From: Bradyrhizobium sp. 141
GTDB taxonomy: Bacteria > Pseudomonadota > Alphaproteobacteria > Rhizobiales > Xanthobacteraceae
Reading direction: 5' to 3'
Assembly (NCBI RefSeq): GCF_023074055.1
Contig: NZ_JADPKR010000108.1
Coordinates: 372,001-436,000 of the forward strand
DNA length: 64,000 bases
The notes under the pieces were generated by a model. It did no database searches, had not been told where the DNA came from, and saw only the letters and a program-made list of their open reading frames with translations. Positions 42,616-52,293 of this stretch are shown here, one piece after another. The stretch's first letter is position 1, and every line of letters starts with the position of its first letter. The translations under genes and the position numbers were made by a program.

Positions 42616-43734
42616 TCAGGTGCCGTTACCCTTGATCTCGGCGTAGCTGCCTTTGGCATCCCATTTGTAGACGACGTAGTCGAGCTGCTTGATATCGCCC
42701 TTGGCGTCATACTCGATCGGCCCGATCACGGTGTCCCACTTACCGGCCTTGATCGCTTCCATGACCTTCTTGGCGTCGGTGGAGCCGGCCTTCTTGGCCG
42801 CCTGCGACCACACCTGCATCGCCGCATAGGTGTAGAGGGTGTAGCCCTCGGGGTCGATGTTCTTGGCCTTGAAAGCCTCGACGATCTTCTTCGCGGTCGG
42901 CTTGTTGCGCGGATCGGGGCCGAAGGTGAACAACGTGCCTTCGCCAGCCGGGCCGGTGATGGAGGCGTACTCCTTGTCGGCGAGCGCGTCGCCGGCCATC
43001 AGCACGGTCTTGAGGCCCTGGTCGCGCATCTGACGCAGGATCAGGCCGCTCTCCTGATGGTAACCGCCGACATAGACGAGGTCGATGTTGTCGCGCTTCA
43101 GACGCGAGACGATCGCGTTGAAGTCCTTGTCGCCCTTGTTGTAGGACTCGTACATCTTCTCGGTGACGCCGGCCTTGTTGAGCGCCTTCTTGGTCTCGTC
43201 GGCCAGACCCTTGCCGTAGGTGGTCTTGTCGTTGAGGATCGCGATGTTCTTACCCTTGTAGTTCTTGGCGATGTACTGCGCCGCGATCAGGCCCTGCTGA
43301 TCGTCACGGCCGCAGACGCGCGCCACGTTCCAGAGCTTGCGCTCGGTGAACAGCGGGTTGGTCGAGGCCGGCGTGATCTGGAGCACGTTGCCGTCGGCAT
43401 AGGCTTCCGAGGCCGGGATCGACGACGACGAGCAATAGTGCCCGGCCACGAACGGGATCTTCGCGCCGGCAATCTTTTCGGCGATCGAGCGCGCCTGTTT
43501 CGGGTCGCAAGCGTCGTCCTCGACGGAAAGCGCGAGCTTCTTGCCGTTGACGCCGCCGGCGGCATTGATATCGGCCACGGCCATTTCGGCGCCGTTCTTC
43601 ATCTGGCGGCCGAAGGCGGACTCGCCGCCGGTCATCGGGCCTGCGACTGCGACGGTGACATCCTGCGCGAATGCCGCGCTCGACAGCGCGAGCGATGCGC
43701 CGAATGCCAGACCGATGAGCTTCAGTGATTTCAT
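42616..43734 (-). CDS. livK: Branched-chain amino acid ABC transporter, substrate-binding protein
   Basis: A 372-residue periplasmic binding protein. Signal peptide MKSLKLIGLAFGASLALSSA (cleaved near AFA|QD) precedes two-lobed LivJ/LivK-type sequence: VAVAGPMTGGESAFGRQMKN and VEDDACDPKQARSIAEKI, with the Cys pair typical of the family. ATG 43734 has GAGG 6 nt upstream. The ligand may be Leu/Ile/Val or another amino acid. The ATPase and permease genes lie upstream on the same strand after 160 bp, so it may be a separate transcript. Confidence 0.92.
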   Translation of the reverse strand: MKSLKLIGLAFGASLALSSAAFAQDVTVAVAGPMTGGESAFGRQMKNGAEMAVADINAAGGVNGKKLALSVEDDACDPKQARSIAEKIAGAKIPFVAGHYCSSSSIPASEAYADGNVLQITPASTNPLFTERKLWNVARVCGRDDQQGLIAAQYIAKNYKGKNIAILNDKTTYGKGLADETKKALNKAGVTEKMYESYNKGDKDFNAIVSRLKRDNIDLVYVGGYHQESGLILRQMRDQGLKTVLMAGDALADKEYASITGPAGEGTLFTFGPDPRNKPTAKKIVEAFKAKNIDPEGYTLYTYAAMQVWSQAAKKAGSTDAKKVMEAIKAGKWDTVIGPIEYDAKGDIKQLDYVVYKWDAKGSYAEIKGNGT

Positions 43735-43896
43735 GAGATACCTCGCGGGTGGTCGCCTGTGGAAGTTGCCGGGCATGCCCGGTTCAAACCGGCGCCATTC
43801 TTGAATGAATTCGAGGAGAAGTCACCGGCAAAATACGAGCATTGGCGCAGATATCTCGCCACATTCGGCCGCACGCGGGGCGGGCTTGCGGCTCGG

Positions 43897-44640
43897 TCAG
43901 CCGTGCCGGCCGCCTTCCAGGTAGGCGGCGCGAATCTCGGGGCGCTGCAACAATTCGGCCCCGGTGCCCGCCAGCGTGATCAGGCCGTTGACCATGACAT
44001 AGCCGCGATGGGCAAGCTTGAGGGCGTGGTTGGCGTTCTGCTCGACGATCAGGACGGTCAGGCCGTCCTGCCGGTTCAGGGTGCGGATCGCATCGAAAAT
44101 CTGGCGCGCGATCAGCGGCGCCAGGCCAAGCGAGGGCTCGTCGAGCAGGAGCAGGCGGGGACGGCTCATCAAGGCGCGGCCGATCGCCAGCATCTGCTGC
44201 TCGCCGCCGGACAGGGTTCCGCCGCGCTGGGCGTAGCGTTCCTTCAGCCGCGGAAACAGCGTGAAGACGCGTTGGAGCGTCGCCTCGCGTTCCGCCTCGG
44301 TGCATCCGGTGGCATCCGCCCCCATCTGGAGGTTTTCCGCCACGCTCATGCGCGGGAAGATGCGGCGGCCCTCGGGCGATTGCGCGATACGCAAATGCGC
44401 GATCTCGTGGGTGGGGACGTCGGTGATGTCGCGGCCTTCATACAGGATCTGGCCGGCGCGGGCGCGCGGCTTGCCGAAGATCGTCATCATCAGCGTCGAC
44501 TTGCCGGCGCCGTTGGCGCCGATCAGCGCGACGATCTCGCCGGCATTGATCTCGACGTCGACGCCCTTCAGCGCCTCGATCTTGCCGTAGGCGGCGCGCA
44601 GGCCCCGGATCGCGAGCAGAGGAGAGGGCGCCGGCGTCAC
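43897..44640 (-). CDS. livF: Branched-chain amino acid ABC transporter, ATPase LivF
   Basis: A 247-residue ABC ATPase: Walker A GANGAGKST, signature TLSGGEQQMLAIGRAL, Walker B RLLLLDEPSLGLAP. The shared LivF sequence RRIFPRMSVAENLQMGA and the NANHALKLAHRGYVM C-terminal part identify it. GTG 44640 overlaps the livG stop by the 4-base GTGA. Confidence 0.95.
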   Translation of the reverse strand: MTPAPSPLLAIRGLRAAYGKIEALKGVDVEINAGEIVALIGANGAGKSTLMMTIFGKPRARAGQILYEGRDITDVPTHEIAHLRIAQSPEGRRIFPRMSVAENLQMGADATGCTEAEREATLQRVFTLFPRLKERYAQRGGTLSGGEQQMLAIGRALMSRPRLLLLDEPSLGLAPLIARQIFDAIRTLNRQDGLTVLIVEQNANHALKLAHRGYVMVNGLITLAGTGAELLQRPEIRAAYLEGGRHG

Positions 44641-45470
44641 GAGCCGCCCTCCATCACGGCTGCCGCCTCTTCCTCGTCGGCGCCGAGATAGGCGGCGATC
44701 ACCTTGGGATCGTCGCGGACTTCGCGCGGCGTGCCTTCCGCGATCTTGACGCCATGGTCCATCACCACGATGTGGTCGGAGATCTCCATCACCACCGACA
44801 TGTCGTGCTCGATCAGGAGGATCGAGGTACCGAGCTCATCTCTGATCGAGAGCAGAAGCGCGCTCAAGGCCGCGCTCTCGCGCGCATTGAGGCCGGCGGC
44901 GGGCTCGTCCAGGCACAACAGAGCGGGCTCGGTGCACATGGCGCGCGCGATCTCGAGCCGGCGCTGATCGCCATAGGCGAAATTGCCGGCGGCATCGTCG
45001 GCGCGGTCGAGCAGGTTGACCCGCCTGAGCCAGTCGGTGGCGAGATCAATCGCGCGCTTCTCGGCATCGCGATAGCCGGGCGCGCCGATGAGGCCGAGGA
45101 AAGTGAAGCCGGAGGCGCGCATCAGCGCGTTGTGCTGCGCCACCATCAGGTTTTCCAGCGCGGTCATGCCGGGAAACAGCCGGATGTTCTGGAAGGTGCG
45201 GGCCACCTTGGCTTGCTTGGCGATGCGGAAATCGTTCAGCCGCTCCAGCGCGATCGTCCTGCCGTCGTCATGGGTGAGGCGAATGGCGCCGCCGCTCGGT
45301 TTGTAGAAGCCGGTGATGCAGTTGAACACCGTGGTCTTGCCGGCGCCGTTCGGTCCGATCAGCGCGGTGATCTTCTTCCGCTCTGCGGCGAAAGAAAGGT
45401 CCTGCACGGCAACGATGCCGCCGAAGCGCATGGCGAGCCGGTCGACGCTAAGAATCTTGTCGCCGCTCAT
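44637..45470 (-). CDS. livG: Branched-chain amino acid ABC transporter, ATPase LivG
   Basis: A 277-residue ABC ATPase: Walker A GPNGAGKTT, the LivG-specific FNCITGFYKPSGG and ARTFQNIRLFPGMTALENLM, signature-region YGDQRRLEIARAM (the LSGGQ site reads YGDQR as in LivG), and Walker B LLCLDEPAAGLN. ATG 45470 overlaps the livM stop (ATGA). It ends in an acidic tail (DEEEAAAVMEGGS). Confidence 0.95.
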   Translation of the reverse strand: MSGDKILSVDRLAMRFGGIVAVQDLSFAAERKKITALIGPNGAGKTTVFNCITGFYKPSGGAIRLTHDDGRTIALERLNDFRIAKQAKVARTFQNIRLFPGMTALENLMVAQHNALMRASGFTFLGLIGAPGYRDAEKRAIDLATDWLRRVNLLDRADDAAGNFAYGDQRRLEIARAMCTEPALLCLDEPAAGLNARESAALSALLLSIRDELGTSILLIEHDMSVVMEISDHIVVMDHGVKIAEGTPREVRDDPKVIAAYLGADEEEAAAVMEGGS

Positions 45471-46780
45471 CCGTGCCCTTCCTTGACGAGGTCGGAGGAG
45501 ATCGCTTTCGCCTTGGTCAGATACACGGTGGGGGCTCGATGGCCGATCAGGCCGCGCGGCCGCCAGATCATGATCAGAACCATCGCCATGCCGAACACCA
45601 GCATGCGATAGGTCTCTAGGCCGCGGAACAGCTCGAAGCCGCCGATCATGGCGAGAGCGGCCAGCGCGACGCCGAGCTGCGAGCCCATGCCGCCGAGCAC
45701 GACGATGGCGAGCACCAGCGCCGATTCCTGGAAGGTGAAGGATTCCGGGCTGATGAAGCCCTGGCGGGTGGCGAAGAACGCGCCGGCAAAGCCGCCGAAC
45801 ATCGCCCCGGTCGCGAACGCCGTGAGCTTGGTGGTCGTGGTGTTGATGCCGAGCGCGCGGCAGGCGACCTCGTCCTCGCGCAAGGCTTCCCAGGCCCGCC
45901 CGATCGGCAGGCGGCGCAGGCGGATCGTCGCCCAGTTGGTAAGCAGCGCGAGTGCCAGGATCAGATAGAACAGGAAGACGATGCGGTGCGTCGGCGAATA
46001 TTCGATGTCGAGCTTGGCGGCGAGCCCGTCGTCGCTGTTGTCGAGCGGGATGCCGAAGAAGGAGGGGCGGGGAATGCCGGAGACACCGTTGGGCCCGCCG
46101 GTGAGATCCTGCCAGTTGATGATGACGAGGCGGATGATCTCGCCGAAGGCGAGCGTCACGATGGCGAGATAGTCGCCGCGCAGGCGGAGCACGGGGAAGC
46201 CGAGCAGCACGCCCCAGAACGCTGCGAGGATGCCGGCGAGCGGCAGGCAGACCCAGAACGACCAGCCGAAATTGGTCGCAAGCAGTGCGTAGGAATAGGC
46301 GCCGACCGCATAGAATGCGACATAGCCGAGATCGAGCAGGCCGGCGAGCCCGACCACGACGTTCAGTCCCCATCCCAGCATGACATAGGTGAGCACGAGG
46401 ATCGCGAGGTCGAGGATGTAGCGCTGGTCATAGAAGATCACCGGCACCAGCAGCGTGAAGATCAGAAGTGCCGGCGCAAGGTAGCGGCCGATAAACGACA
46501 TGCCGCTCTTCACCGCTGGCGGCACCAGGTTCTCGGCACCGGTCGGGCCGATCCATTGCCGCAGCAGCTCGATCACGATCGAGCCGCCGAATACCGCACC
46601 GACGAGGGAGGCAAGTTCGCCGAAGCGCGTCCAATAGGTGAGTTGGCCCGAGGCGCCCGCCTCGGTGCGGATGCCAACCATCAACGAGAACAGCACCAGC
46701 GCGACCAGCGCGTTGATGAAAGCCGTCTTCAGGATGGAGGGGATGCCCGGTTTGGCCTTCATGGGTAAGGAAGCTGCCAC
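45467..46780 (-). CDS. livM: Branched-chain amino acid ABC transporter, permease LivM
   Basis: A 437-residue permease with about eleven TM helices. Seen are GWGLNVVVGLAGLLDLGYVA and FYAVGAYSYALLAT, the conserved LivM core, and the EAA-like loop AWEALREDEVACRALGINTT. The N-terminal extension with two extra helices is normal for LivM. GTG 46780 or ATG 46762 may be the start; neither has a strong ribosome site. It lies 9 bp after livH. Confidence 0.93.
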   Translation of the reverse strand: MAASLPMKAKPGIPSILKTAFINALVALVLFSLMVGIRTEAGASGQLTYWTRFGELASLVGAVFGGSIVIELLRQWIGPTGAENLVPPAVKSGMSFIGRYLAPALLIFTLLVPVIFYDQRYILDLAILVLTYVMLGWGLNVVVGLAGLLDLGYVAFYAVGAYSYALLATNFGWSFWVCLPLAGILAAFWGVLLGFPVLRLRGDYLAIVTLAFGEIIRLVIINWQDLTGGPNGVSGIPRPSFFGIPLDNSDDGLAAKLDIEYSPTHRIVFLFYLILALALLTNWATIRLRRLPIGRAWEALREDEVACRALGINTTTTKLTAFATGAMFGGFAGAFFATRQGFISPESFTFQESALVLAIVVLGGMGSQLGVALAALAMIGGFELFRGLETYRMLVFGMAMVLIMIWRPRGLIGHRAPTVYLTKAKAISSDLVKEGHG

Positions 46781-46789
46781 GCGCGACCG

Positions 46790-47707
<918 letters not shown>

Positions 47708-47984
47708 GGGCTGCCGTACCAAACCTGACGCGGGCTCAAAGGGAGCTCTGAGGAGAGTGGGTTGGAGTGTGGTTTTCTTGGGCCCCGGCAGCCCTTAGGC
47801 ATTCTTCCGGTTTTGTAACAGGAGGGAACTGGCGGCTGCAACTGGTCACGCTGCGCCGGAAGGTCTTGTACAGAGGTCATTTGACCTTGGGGTTCCGCAA
47901 CTGCGAGGAACCGGGTTCCGCGGGCAACCAAAATGGATGGCGGCCGTTGTCTCGCCTCTGACGTCCAACAAGGGAGTTCCCCGA

Positions 47985-48164
47985 ATGACGAAGCAGCAGA
48001 ACCAGAATCCGGGTCAGCAGAGTCAGAACCCCGGCCAGCAGCGCCCAGGTCAACAGCCGGGCCAGCAGCAGGGTGGCGGTCAGAAACCTGGACAGCAGCA
48101 GCAGGACGATCCGATGCGCCAGGGCGATCGCCCCGGCCAGCAGCAGGGTGGTCAGGACAAGTAA
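47985..48164 (+). CDS. Gln/Gly/Pro-rich low-complexity small protein
   Basis: A 59-residue protein built from repeats of Q-x-P-G-Q-Q (for example QNPGQQSQNPGQQRPGQQPG), with few hydrophobic residues. It must be disordered. GGGAG lies 9 nt upstream of ATG 47985 and a strong terminator follows 34 bp after the stop, so it looks like an independently expressed gene. Function unknown. Confidence 0.7.
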   Translation: MTKQQNQNPGQQSQNPGQQRPGQQPGQQQGGGQKPGQQQQDDPMRQGDRPGQQQGGQDK

Positions 48165-48197
48165 TCTGGGAGCCCAAGATCGAAGGGTAGTGAGGAG

Positions 48198-48227
48198 GAC
48201 CCCGCCGGTAGGCGGGGTCTTTTCTTT
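48198..48227 (+). terminator. Strong intrinsic terminator
   Basis: Perfect 9-bp stem GACCCCGCC / GGCGGGGTC with loop GGTA, followed by TTTTCTTT. It terminates the Gln-rich gene. Confidence 0.93.
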
Positions 48228-48358
48228 GGACGCCCGGTCCATCGGGGCAATTAAGGTAAACAAAGGGTTTAAATTGCCGCCACAGTCTGATGCGAGTTAG
48301 CTCCCGTAAAGCCGCTGCCTTCCGTCGAAGGCCTTCGGCAAATCAAGTGGGAAGCGGC

Positions 48359-48913
48359 ATGTTCGGGAATTGGCGGATCGGCTCGGTCAACGGCGCGCTG
48401 CTGGCGGCCTATTTCATTCCGGCCTGGAGCCTCGTTGCCTTCAACATCATGGTCGCGCCCGTGCACGGCCTCTACGAGCGGCCGAGCGTCGCAGTTGCGC
48501 TGTTCCTCAGCGACCATCTCGAGATGGCAGGGATGAGCACGGTGCGGGCCGCCTGGCTGTTGGCGCTGGGCCGGATGACCGTGGTGGCGTTCTTTGCGAT
48601 CTACCTCGTGCTTCTGTGCATCCCCCGCGTCCGCAAGGGCGGCGGCAGCGACGAGGCGCTCGGCATTGCGCTGGCGATCGGCAGCCTGATCTCGTTTGCC
48701 AGCATGGTGATGGCTTCGAAGGTCGGTGAGATGGCCGCGCTCCGGCTGCACGCCACCGAGCTGCTGCTCTTGCTCGGCGCTGCCATCGTGGTGGTGATCG
48801 AGCGGCCTGAGGCTGCGCCGAGGAACGTCGCGAACGTCGCGCCGCCAAGTCTTCAGCCTCCAAGTCTTCAGCCGCTAGGACTTGAGCAGGCCGAGCTCCT
48901 GCACAATCGCTGA
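48359..48913 (+). CDS. Hypothetical four-helix membrane protein
   Basis: A 184-residue protein with four hydrophobic helices (GALLAAYFIPAWSLVAFNIM, MTVVAFFAIYLVLLCIP, ALGIALAIGSLISFASMVMA and ELLLLLGAAIVVVIE). The C-terminal 30 residues are soluble and contain a PSLQPPSLQP direct repeat. ATG 48359 follows a GGGAAG. The last 39 bp overlap the convergent pcaC gene. No family recognised. Confidence 0.7.
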   Translation: MFGNWRIGSVNGALLAAYFIPAWSLVAFNIMVAPVHGLYERPSVAVALFLSDHLEMAGMSTVRAAWLLALGRMTVVAFFAIYLVLLCIPRVRKGGGSDEALGIALAIGSLISFASMVMASKVGEMAALRLHATELLLLLGAAIVVVIERPEAAPRNVANVAPPSLQPPSLQPLGLEQAELLHNR

Positions 48914-49267
48914 GGCTTCCTTCACGGCGTGGTTCGCGGCCGGCACGCCGCAATAGATCGCCTGCTGCAGCAGGATTTCCTTGATGTCGTCGGGGGTGAA
49001 GCCGCCCTCGGCGAGCGCCGCGCGCACGTGCAGGCGGAATTCGTCCCATTGCCCGAGCGCGACCATGGTGCCGATCACCAGCACGCGCCGCGTGCGCTCG
49101 TCGAAATGCGGCCGCGTCCAGACTTCGCCCCATGCGTAGCGCGTGATCAGGTCCTGGAAGTCGGTGTTGAAGGCATTACGGTTCGTAATCGACTTGTCGA
49201 CCCAGGCATTGCCCAGCACCTTTCGGCGAACGTTCATGCCGGCATCGCGGCGCTTCTGGTCGTCCAT
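48875..49267 (-). CDS. pcaC: 4-carboxymuconolactone decarboxylase
   Basis: A 130-residue enzyme of the carboxymuconolactone decarboxylase family, which makes beta-ketoadipate enol-lactone in protocatechuate catabolism. Seen are RRKVLGNAWVDKSITNRNAF near the N-terminus, TRYAWGEVWTRPHFDERTRR and QQAIYCGVPAANHAVKEA with the family Cys-x-x-x-x-x-x-His pattern. ATG 49267 is preceded by AGGAGGAG. It follows pcaD across a palindromic repeat. Confidence 0.94.
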   Translation of the reverse strand: MDDQKRRDAGMNVRRKVLGNAWVDKSITNRNAFNTDFQDLITRYAWGEVWTRPHFDERTRRVLVIGTMVALGQWDEFRLHVRAALAEGGFTPDDIKEILLQQAIYCGVPAANHAVKEASAIVQELGLLKS

Positions 49268-49282
49268 GTCTCTCCTCCTCTC

Positions 49283-49366
49283 CGTCATTGCGAGCGTAGC
49301 GAAGCAACCCAGAATCTTTCCGCCGAGACGGCTAGATTGCTTCGTCGCTACCCTCCTCGCAACGCC
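49283..49366. repeat. Palindromic repeat, CGTCATTGCGAG family, copy 1
   Basis: Left part CGTCATTGCGAGCGTAGCGA, followed by AGCAACCCAGAATCTTTCCG, and a right part containing AGATTGCTTCGTCGCTAC and CTCCTCGCAA. The right outer arm has lost its TGACG end. It lies between pcaD and pcaC, inside the pca gene set. The same family recurs at 59664-59750. Confidence 0.85.
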
Positions 49367-49374
49367 GGCTGCGG

Positions 49375-50157
49375 TTAGCGTTGCGTCAGGAAGCCGACCA
49401 CGGCGTCGGTGAACGCATGTGGCTGCTCGACGTTGGAAATGTGCGCGGCGTCGATGATGGTCATGCTGGCGCCGGGAATTTTTGATCGGATCAACTCTCC
49501 CGCCGAGATCGGCGTCGCCATGTCGTGGCGACCGGCGATCACCAGCGTCGGACTCCTGATCTTGGGAAGCAGTTCGCGCTGGTCGAGTGTCGACAGCGCC
49601 TCGCAGCAGGCGAGATAACCTTCGACCGGGGAGGCGAGCAGCATCGACTTCATCCTCGCGGTGATGTCAGGCTCGCGCTCGCGGAACTCCTGCGTCAGCC
49701 AGCCTGCGATCACGGCATCGGCAACTGCGGCGATGCCGCCTTTCTTCACCGCGTCGATGCGCTCCAGCCATTTGGTCGGCTCGGCATAGTAGCAGGAGGT
49801 GTTGGCGAGAATGAGCTTGCCGAAGCGTGCCGGTGCGTTGGCGCCCAGCCATTGCCCGACCATGCCGCCCATCGACAGGCCGCACCAATGCACCTTCTCG
49901 ATGTTGAGGTCGTCGAGGATCGCGAGCACGTCGCGGCCGAAGCGCTCCATCGTGTAGGGGCCGGGCGGAACGTTGGACTTGCCGTGGCCGCGGCGGTCGT
50001 AGCGGATGACGCGGAACACCTGCGTCAGCGCCTTCATCTGCGGCTCCCACATCTGCAGCGTGCAGCCGAGCGAATTGGAGAGCATCAAGGTCGGCCCGCC
50101 GTCGCGGCCCTCGACGGAGACGTTGATCAGGCAACCGTCGGCATCGATCATGGGCAT
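49375..50157 (-). CDS. pcaD: 3-oxoadipate enol-lactonase
   Basis: A 260-residue alpha/beta hydrolase that hydrolyses beta-ketoadipate enol-lactone. The nucleophile elbow is HWCGLSMGGMVGQWL; the oxyanion region SNSLGCTLQMWEPQ, the acid VIAGRHDMATP and the base DAAHISNVEQP complete the triad. It lies 27 bp after pcaB. The enzyme is separate from PcaC, not the fused PcaL form. Confidence 0.94.
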   Translation of the reverse strand: MPMIDADGCLINVSVEGRDGGPTLMLSNSLGCTLQMWEPQMKALTQVFRVIRYDRRGHGKSNVPPGPYTMERFGRDVLAILDDLNIEKVHWCGLSMGGMVGQWLGANAPARFGKLILANTSCYYAEPTKWLERIDAVKKGGIAAVADAVIAGWLTQEFREREPDITARMKSMLLASPVEGYLACCEALSTLDQRELLPKIRSPTLVIAGRHDMATPISAGELIRSKIPGASMTIIDAAHISNVEQPHAFTDAVVGFLTQR

Positions 50158-50184
50158 GCGGCGTCTCCGTCGTATTTGCGGTTC

Positions 50185-51540
50185 TTACGCGCGGTCGAGG
50201 CTGTCGAGCAGCCGGTCGATCAGGGCTTGGGAAGCCCCTTGATAGGCCATCGGCTCGAACAATGCCGCAATTTTTTCCGGAGAAAGGTGCGCAGTGACCT
50301 GCGAATCGGCCGACAGCACCTCGCGCAGATGTTTCTTCTCGGCGACTGCGCGCTTGCTGGCGGCCTCGATGAGATGGTGCGCATCGCTCTTGCCGATCTT
50401 TTCGGCCAGCGCAAAGGTGATCGCCTCTGCCATGATCAGCCCCCGCGTCGCATCGAGATTGCTGCGCATGCGCGCGGCATCGACGTCGAGGCCTTCGGCG
50501 ATGTCGACGACGGCGGCAAGCGCCCCCGAGGTGACCAGCATCAACTGCGGCAGCGTCGGCCATTCCGCGTGCCAGGGGCCGGCGCTGCGCTCGTGGTCCT
50601 GCACTTGAGCAGCAAAAATCGTCGCGGCAAGCTGCGGAGCCATTGTGGCGGCGCCCAGCGCACTGGCAGCGGCGACCGGGTTGCGCTTATGCGGCATGGT
50701 CGAGGAGCCGCCACGGCCTTCGCCGGCCGGCTCGAACGCTTCGGCGACGTCGGTCTGCATCATCAGCGAGACGTCGCGCGCGATCTTGCCGCAGCTTCCG
50801 GCCAGAATAGCGAAGCTGGAAGCGGCCTCCGCGATGCGGTCGCGATGGGTGTGCCAGGGGGCCTCCGGCAACGGCAGGTTCAGCTCCCGTGCGAGGCGTT
50901 CCGCCACGGCAAGCCCTTTGTCGCCGAGTGCGGCGAGCGTCCCCGCGGCGCCGCCGAATTGCAGCGCGAGGCCCTCGCGGGAGAGCCGCCGCAGACGGCA
51001 GCGGGCGCGGGCGAGGCTTGAGGCATATTCGGCGGCTTTCAGGCCGAACGGCATCGGCAGCGCGTGCTGCAGCCAGGTCCGTGCCACCATCGCGGTGTTG
51101 CGATGGCTGCGCGCCAGCGCAGCAAAGCCGTTGATGGCGCGGCTGAGGTCGGCGTCCAGCGTATCGATGCCGGCGCAAAGCGTGAGCATGGTCGCGGTGT
51201 CGATGACATCCTGGCTGGTTGCGCCCCAATGCACGTAGCGCGCGGCCTCCATGTCGGCCTTGCCGACATTGGCGGTCAGCGCCTTGACCAGGGGAATCGC
51301 GAGATTGCCCGATCGCATCGCGGCCTCTGCCAGCGCGGCGATGTCGAAGGAATCGGCCTTGCACGCGGCCTCGATCGGGCCCACCGCAGCTGCCGGAATC
51401 ACATCCGTGGCGGCCTCGGCGCGTGCCAGGGCTGCCTCGAAATCGAGCATGTTCTGCAGGGTCGACCGGTCGTCGCAGACGGCGCGCATGGCGGCGCTCG
51501 ACAGCATCGGTGCGAGCAGGGGGGAGAGGGATGTGCTCAT
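50185..51540 (-). CDS. pcaB: 3-carboxy-cis,cis-muconate cycloisomerase
   Basis: A 451-residue fumarase-superfamily enzyme forming gamma-carboxymuconolactone. Signature GSSTMPHKRNPVAAASALG; also WGATSQDVIDTATML and RTWLQHALPMPFGLKAA. It starts MSTSLSPLLAPMLSS, normal for PcaB. First of pcaB-pcaD-pcaC. The protocatechuate dioxygenase genes pcaGH and the regulator are not in the window. Confidence 0.95.
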   Translation of the reverse strand: MSTSLSPLLAPMLSSAAMRAVCDDRSTLQNMLDFEAALARAEAATDVIPAAAVGPIEAACKADSFDIAALAEAAMRSGNLAIPLVKALTANVGKADMEAARYVHWGATSQDVIDTATMLTLCAGIDTLDADLSRAINGFAALARSHRNTAMVARTWLQHALPMPFGLKAAEYASSLARARCRLRRLSREGLALQFGGAAGTLAALGDKGLAVAERLARELNLPLPEAPWHTHRDRIAEAASSFAILAGSCGKIARDVSLMMQTDVAEAFEPAGEGRGGSSTMPHKRNPVAAASALGAATMAPQLAATIFAAQVQDHERSAGPWHAEWPTLPQLMLVTSGALAAVVDIAEGLDVDAARMRSNLDATRGLIMAEAITFALAEKIGKSDAHHLIEAASKRAVAEKKHLREVLSADSQVTAHLSPEKIAALFEPMAYQGASQALIDRLLDSLDRA

Positions 51541-51711
51541 ATTGCGCGCGACCTAATCATCATGGCCCGGCTGTGCCAATCCCCAACCGCCCGCGCACGT
51601 CTTTTTGCAGTTGCGAATATGCATTGCACTTGACCGGGCGCCGCCCTTTCCTTTGCCGCGTCCCTGCGTTACTTGATCAGCACTATAGTTGCGCGATCCG
51701 GGAGGCACCTC

Positions 51712-52158
51712 ATGGCCATGACGATGAACGGCGAAGTCCAGCTTGCGGCGCCGCGCGAGGCCGTGTGGGCCAAGCTCAACGATCCCGAGGTGCTCAAGGC
51801 CTGCATCCCCGGTTGCGAGGAGCTCGAGAGGACCGACGACGGCGGCTTTCGCGCAACGGCGAAAATGAAGGTCGGCCCGGTGTCGGCACGCTTCAAGGGC
51901 AAGGTCACACTCTCCGATCTCGATCCGCCGAACGGCTATAGGATCTCGGGCGAGGGCGAGGGCGGGGTCGCCGGCTTCGCCAAGGGTGGCGCGGTGGTCA
52001 AGCTGGCGGAGAAGGACGGCGGCACGCTGCTCTCCTACGAGGTCGAGGCGCAAATCGGCGGCAAGTTGGCGCAGCTCGGCCAGCGCCTCATCAACGGCGC
52101 CGCCAAGAAACTTGCCGACGAGTTTTTCGCGAACTTCGCCAAGGCGGTACAAGGCTGA
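51712..52158 (+). CDS. coxG: CO dehydrogenase-associated CoxG (SRPBCC fold)
   Basis: A 148-residue START/SRPBCC-like protein of the CoxG group, which helps anchor or assemble aerobic CO dehydrogenase. Seen are GEVQLAAPREAVWAKLNDPE, VLKACIPGCEELE and YEVEAQIGGKLAQLGQRLI. It lacks the C-terminal membrane helix of longer CoxG proteins. ATG 51712 has GGGAGG upstream. It is the first gene of the cox-type cluster. Confidence 0.9.
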   Translation: MAMTMNGEVQLAAPREAVWAKLNDPEVLKACIPGCEELERTDDGGFRATAKMKVGPVSARFKGKVTLSDLDPPNGYRISGEGEGGVAGFAKGGAVVKLAEKDGGTLLSYEVEAQIGGKLAQLGQRLINGAAKKLADEFFANFAKAVQG

Positions 52159-52293
52159 AGGCTATCGCCTTTCGGCATGGCGCCTTGCGTCCGGGGCGAT
52201 GTTGCCCCGGGGCATAATGGCCCATATGATGGGTTGGAATAATTATAAGAACCGCTTCGACGGGACCCGTCGGGGCGCTGATAGAGAGTGCTT

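Noticed and set aside
49268..49374. Terminator between pcaD and pcaC
   Set aside because: The palindrome lacks a T-run and matches a dispersed repeat found elsewhere in the window.
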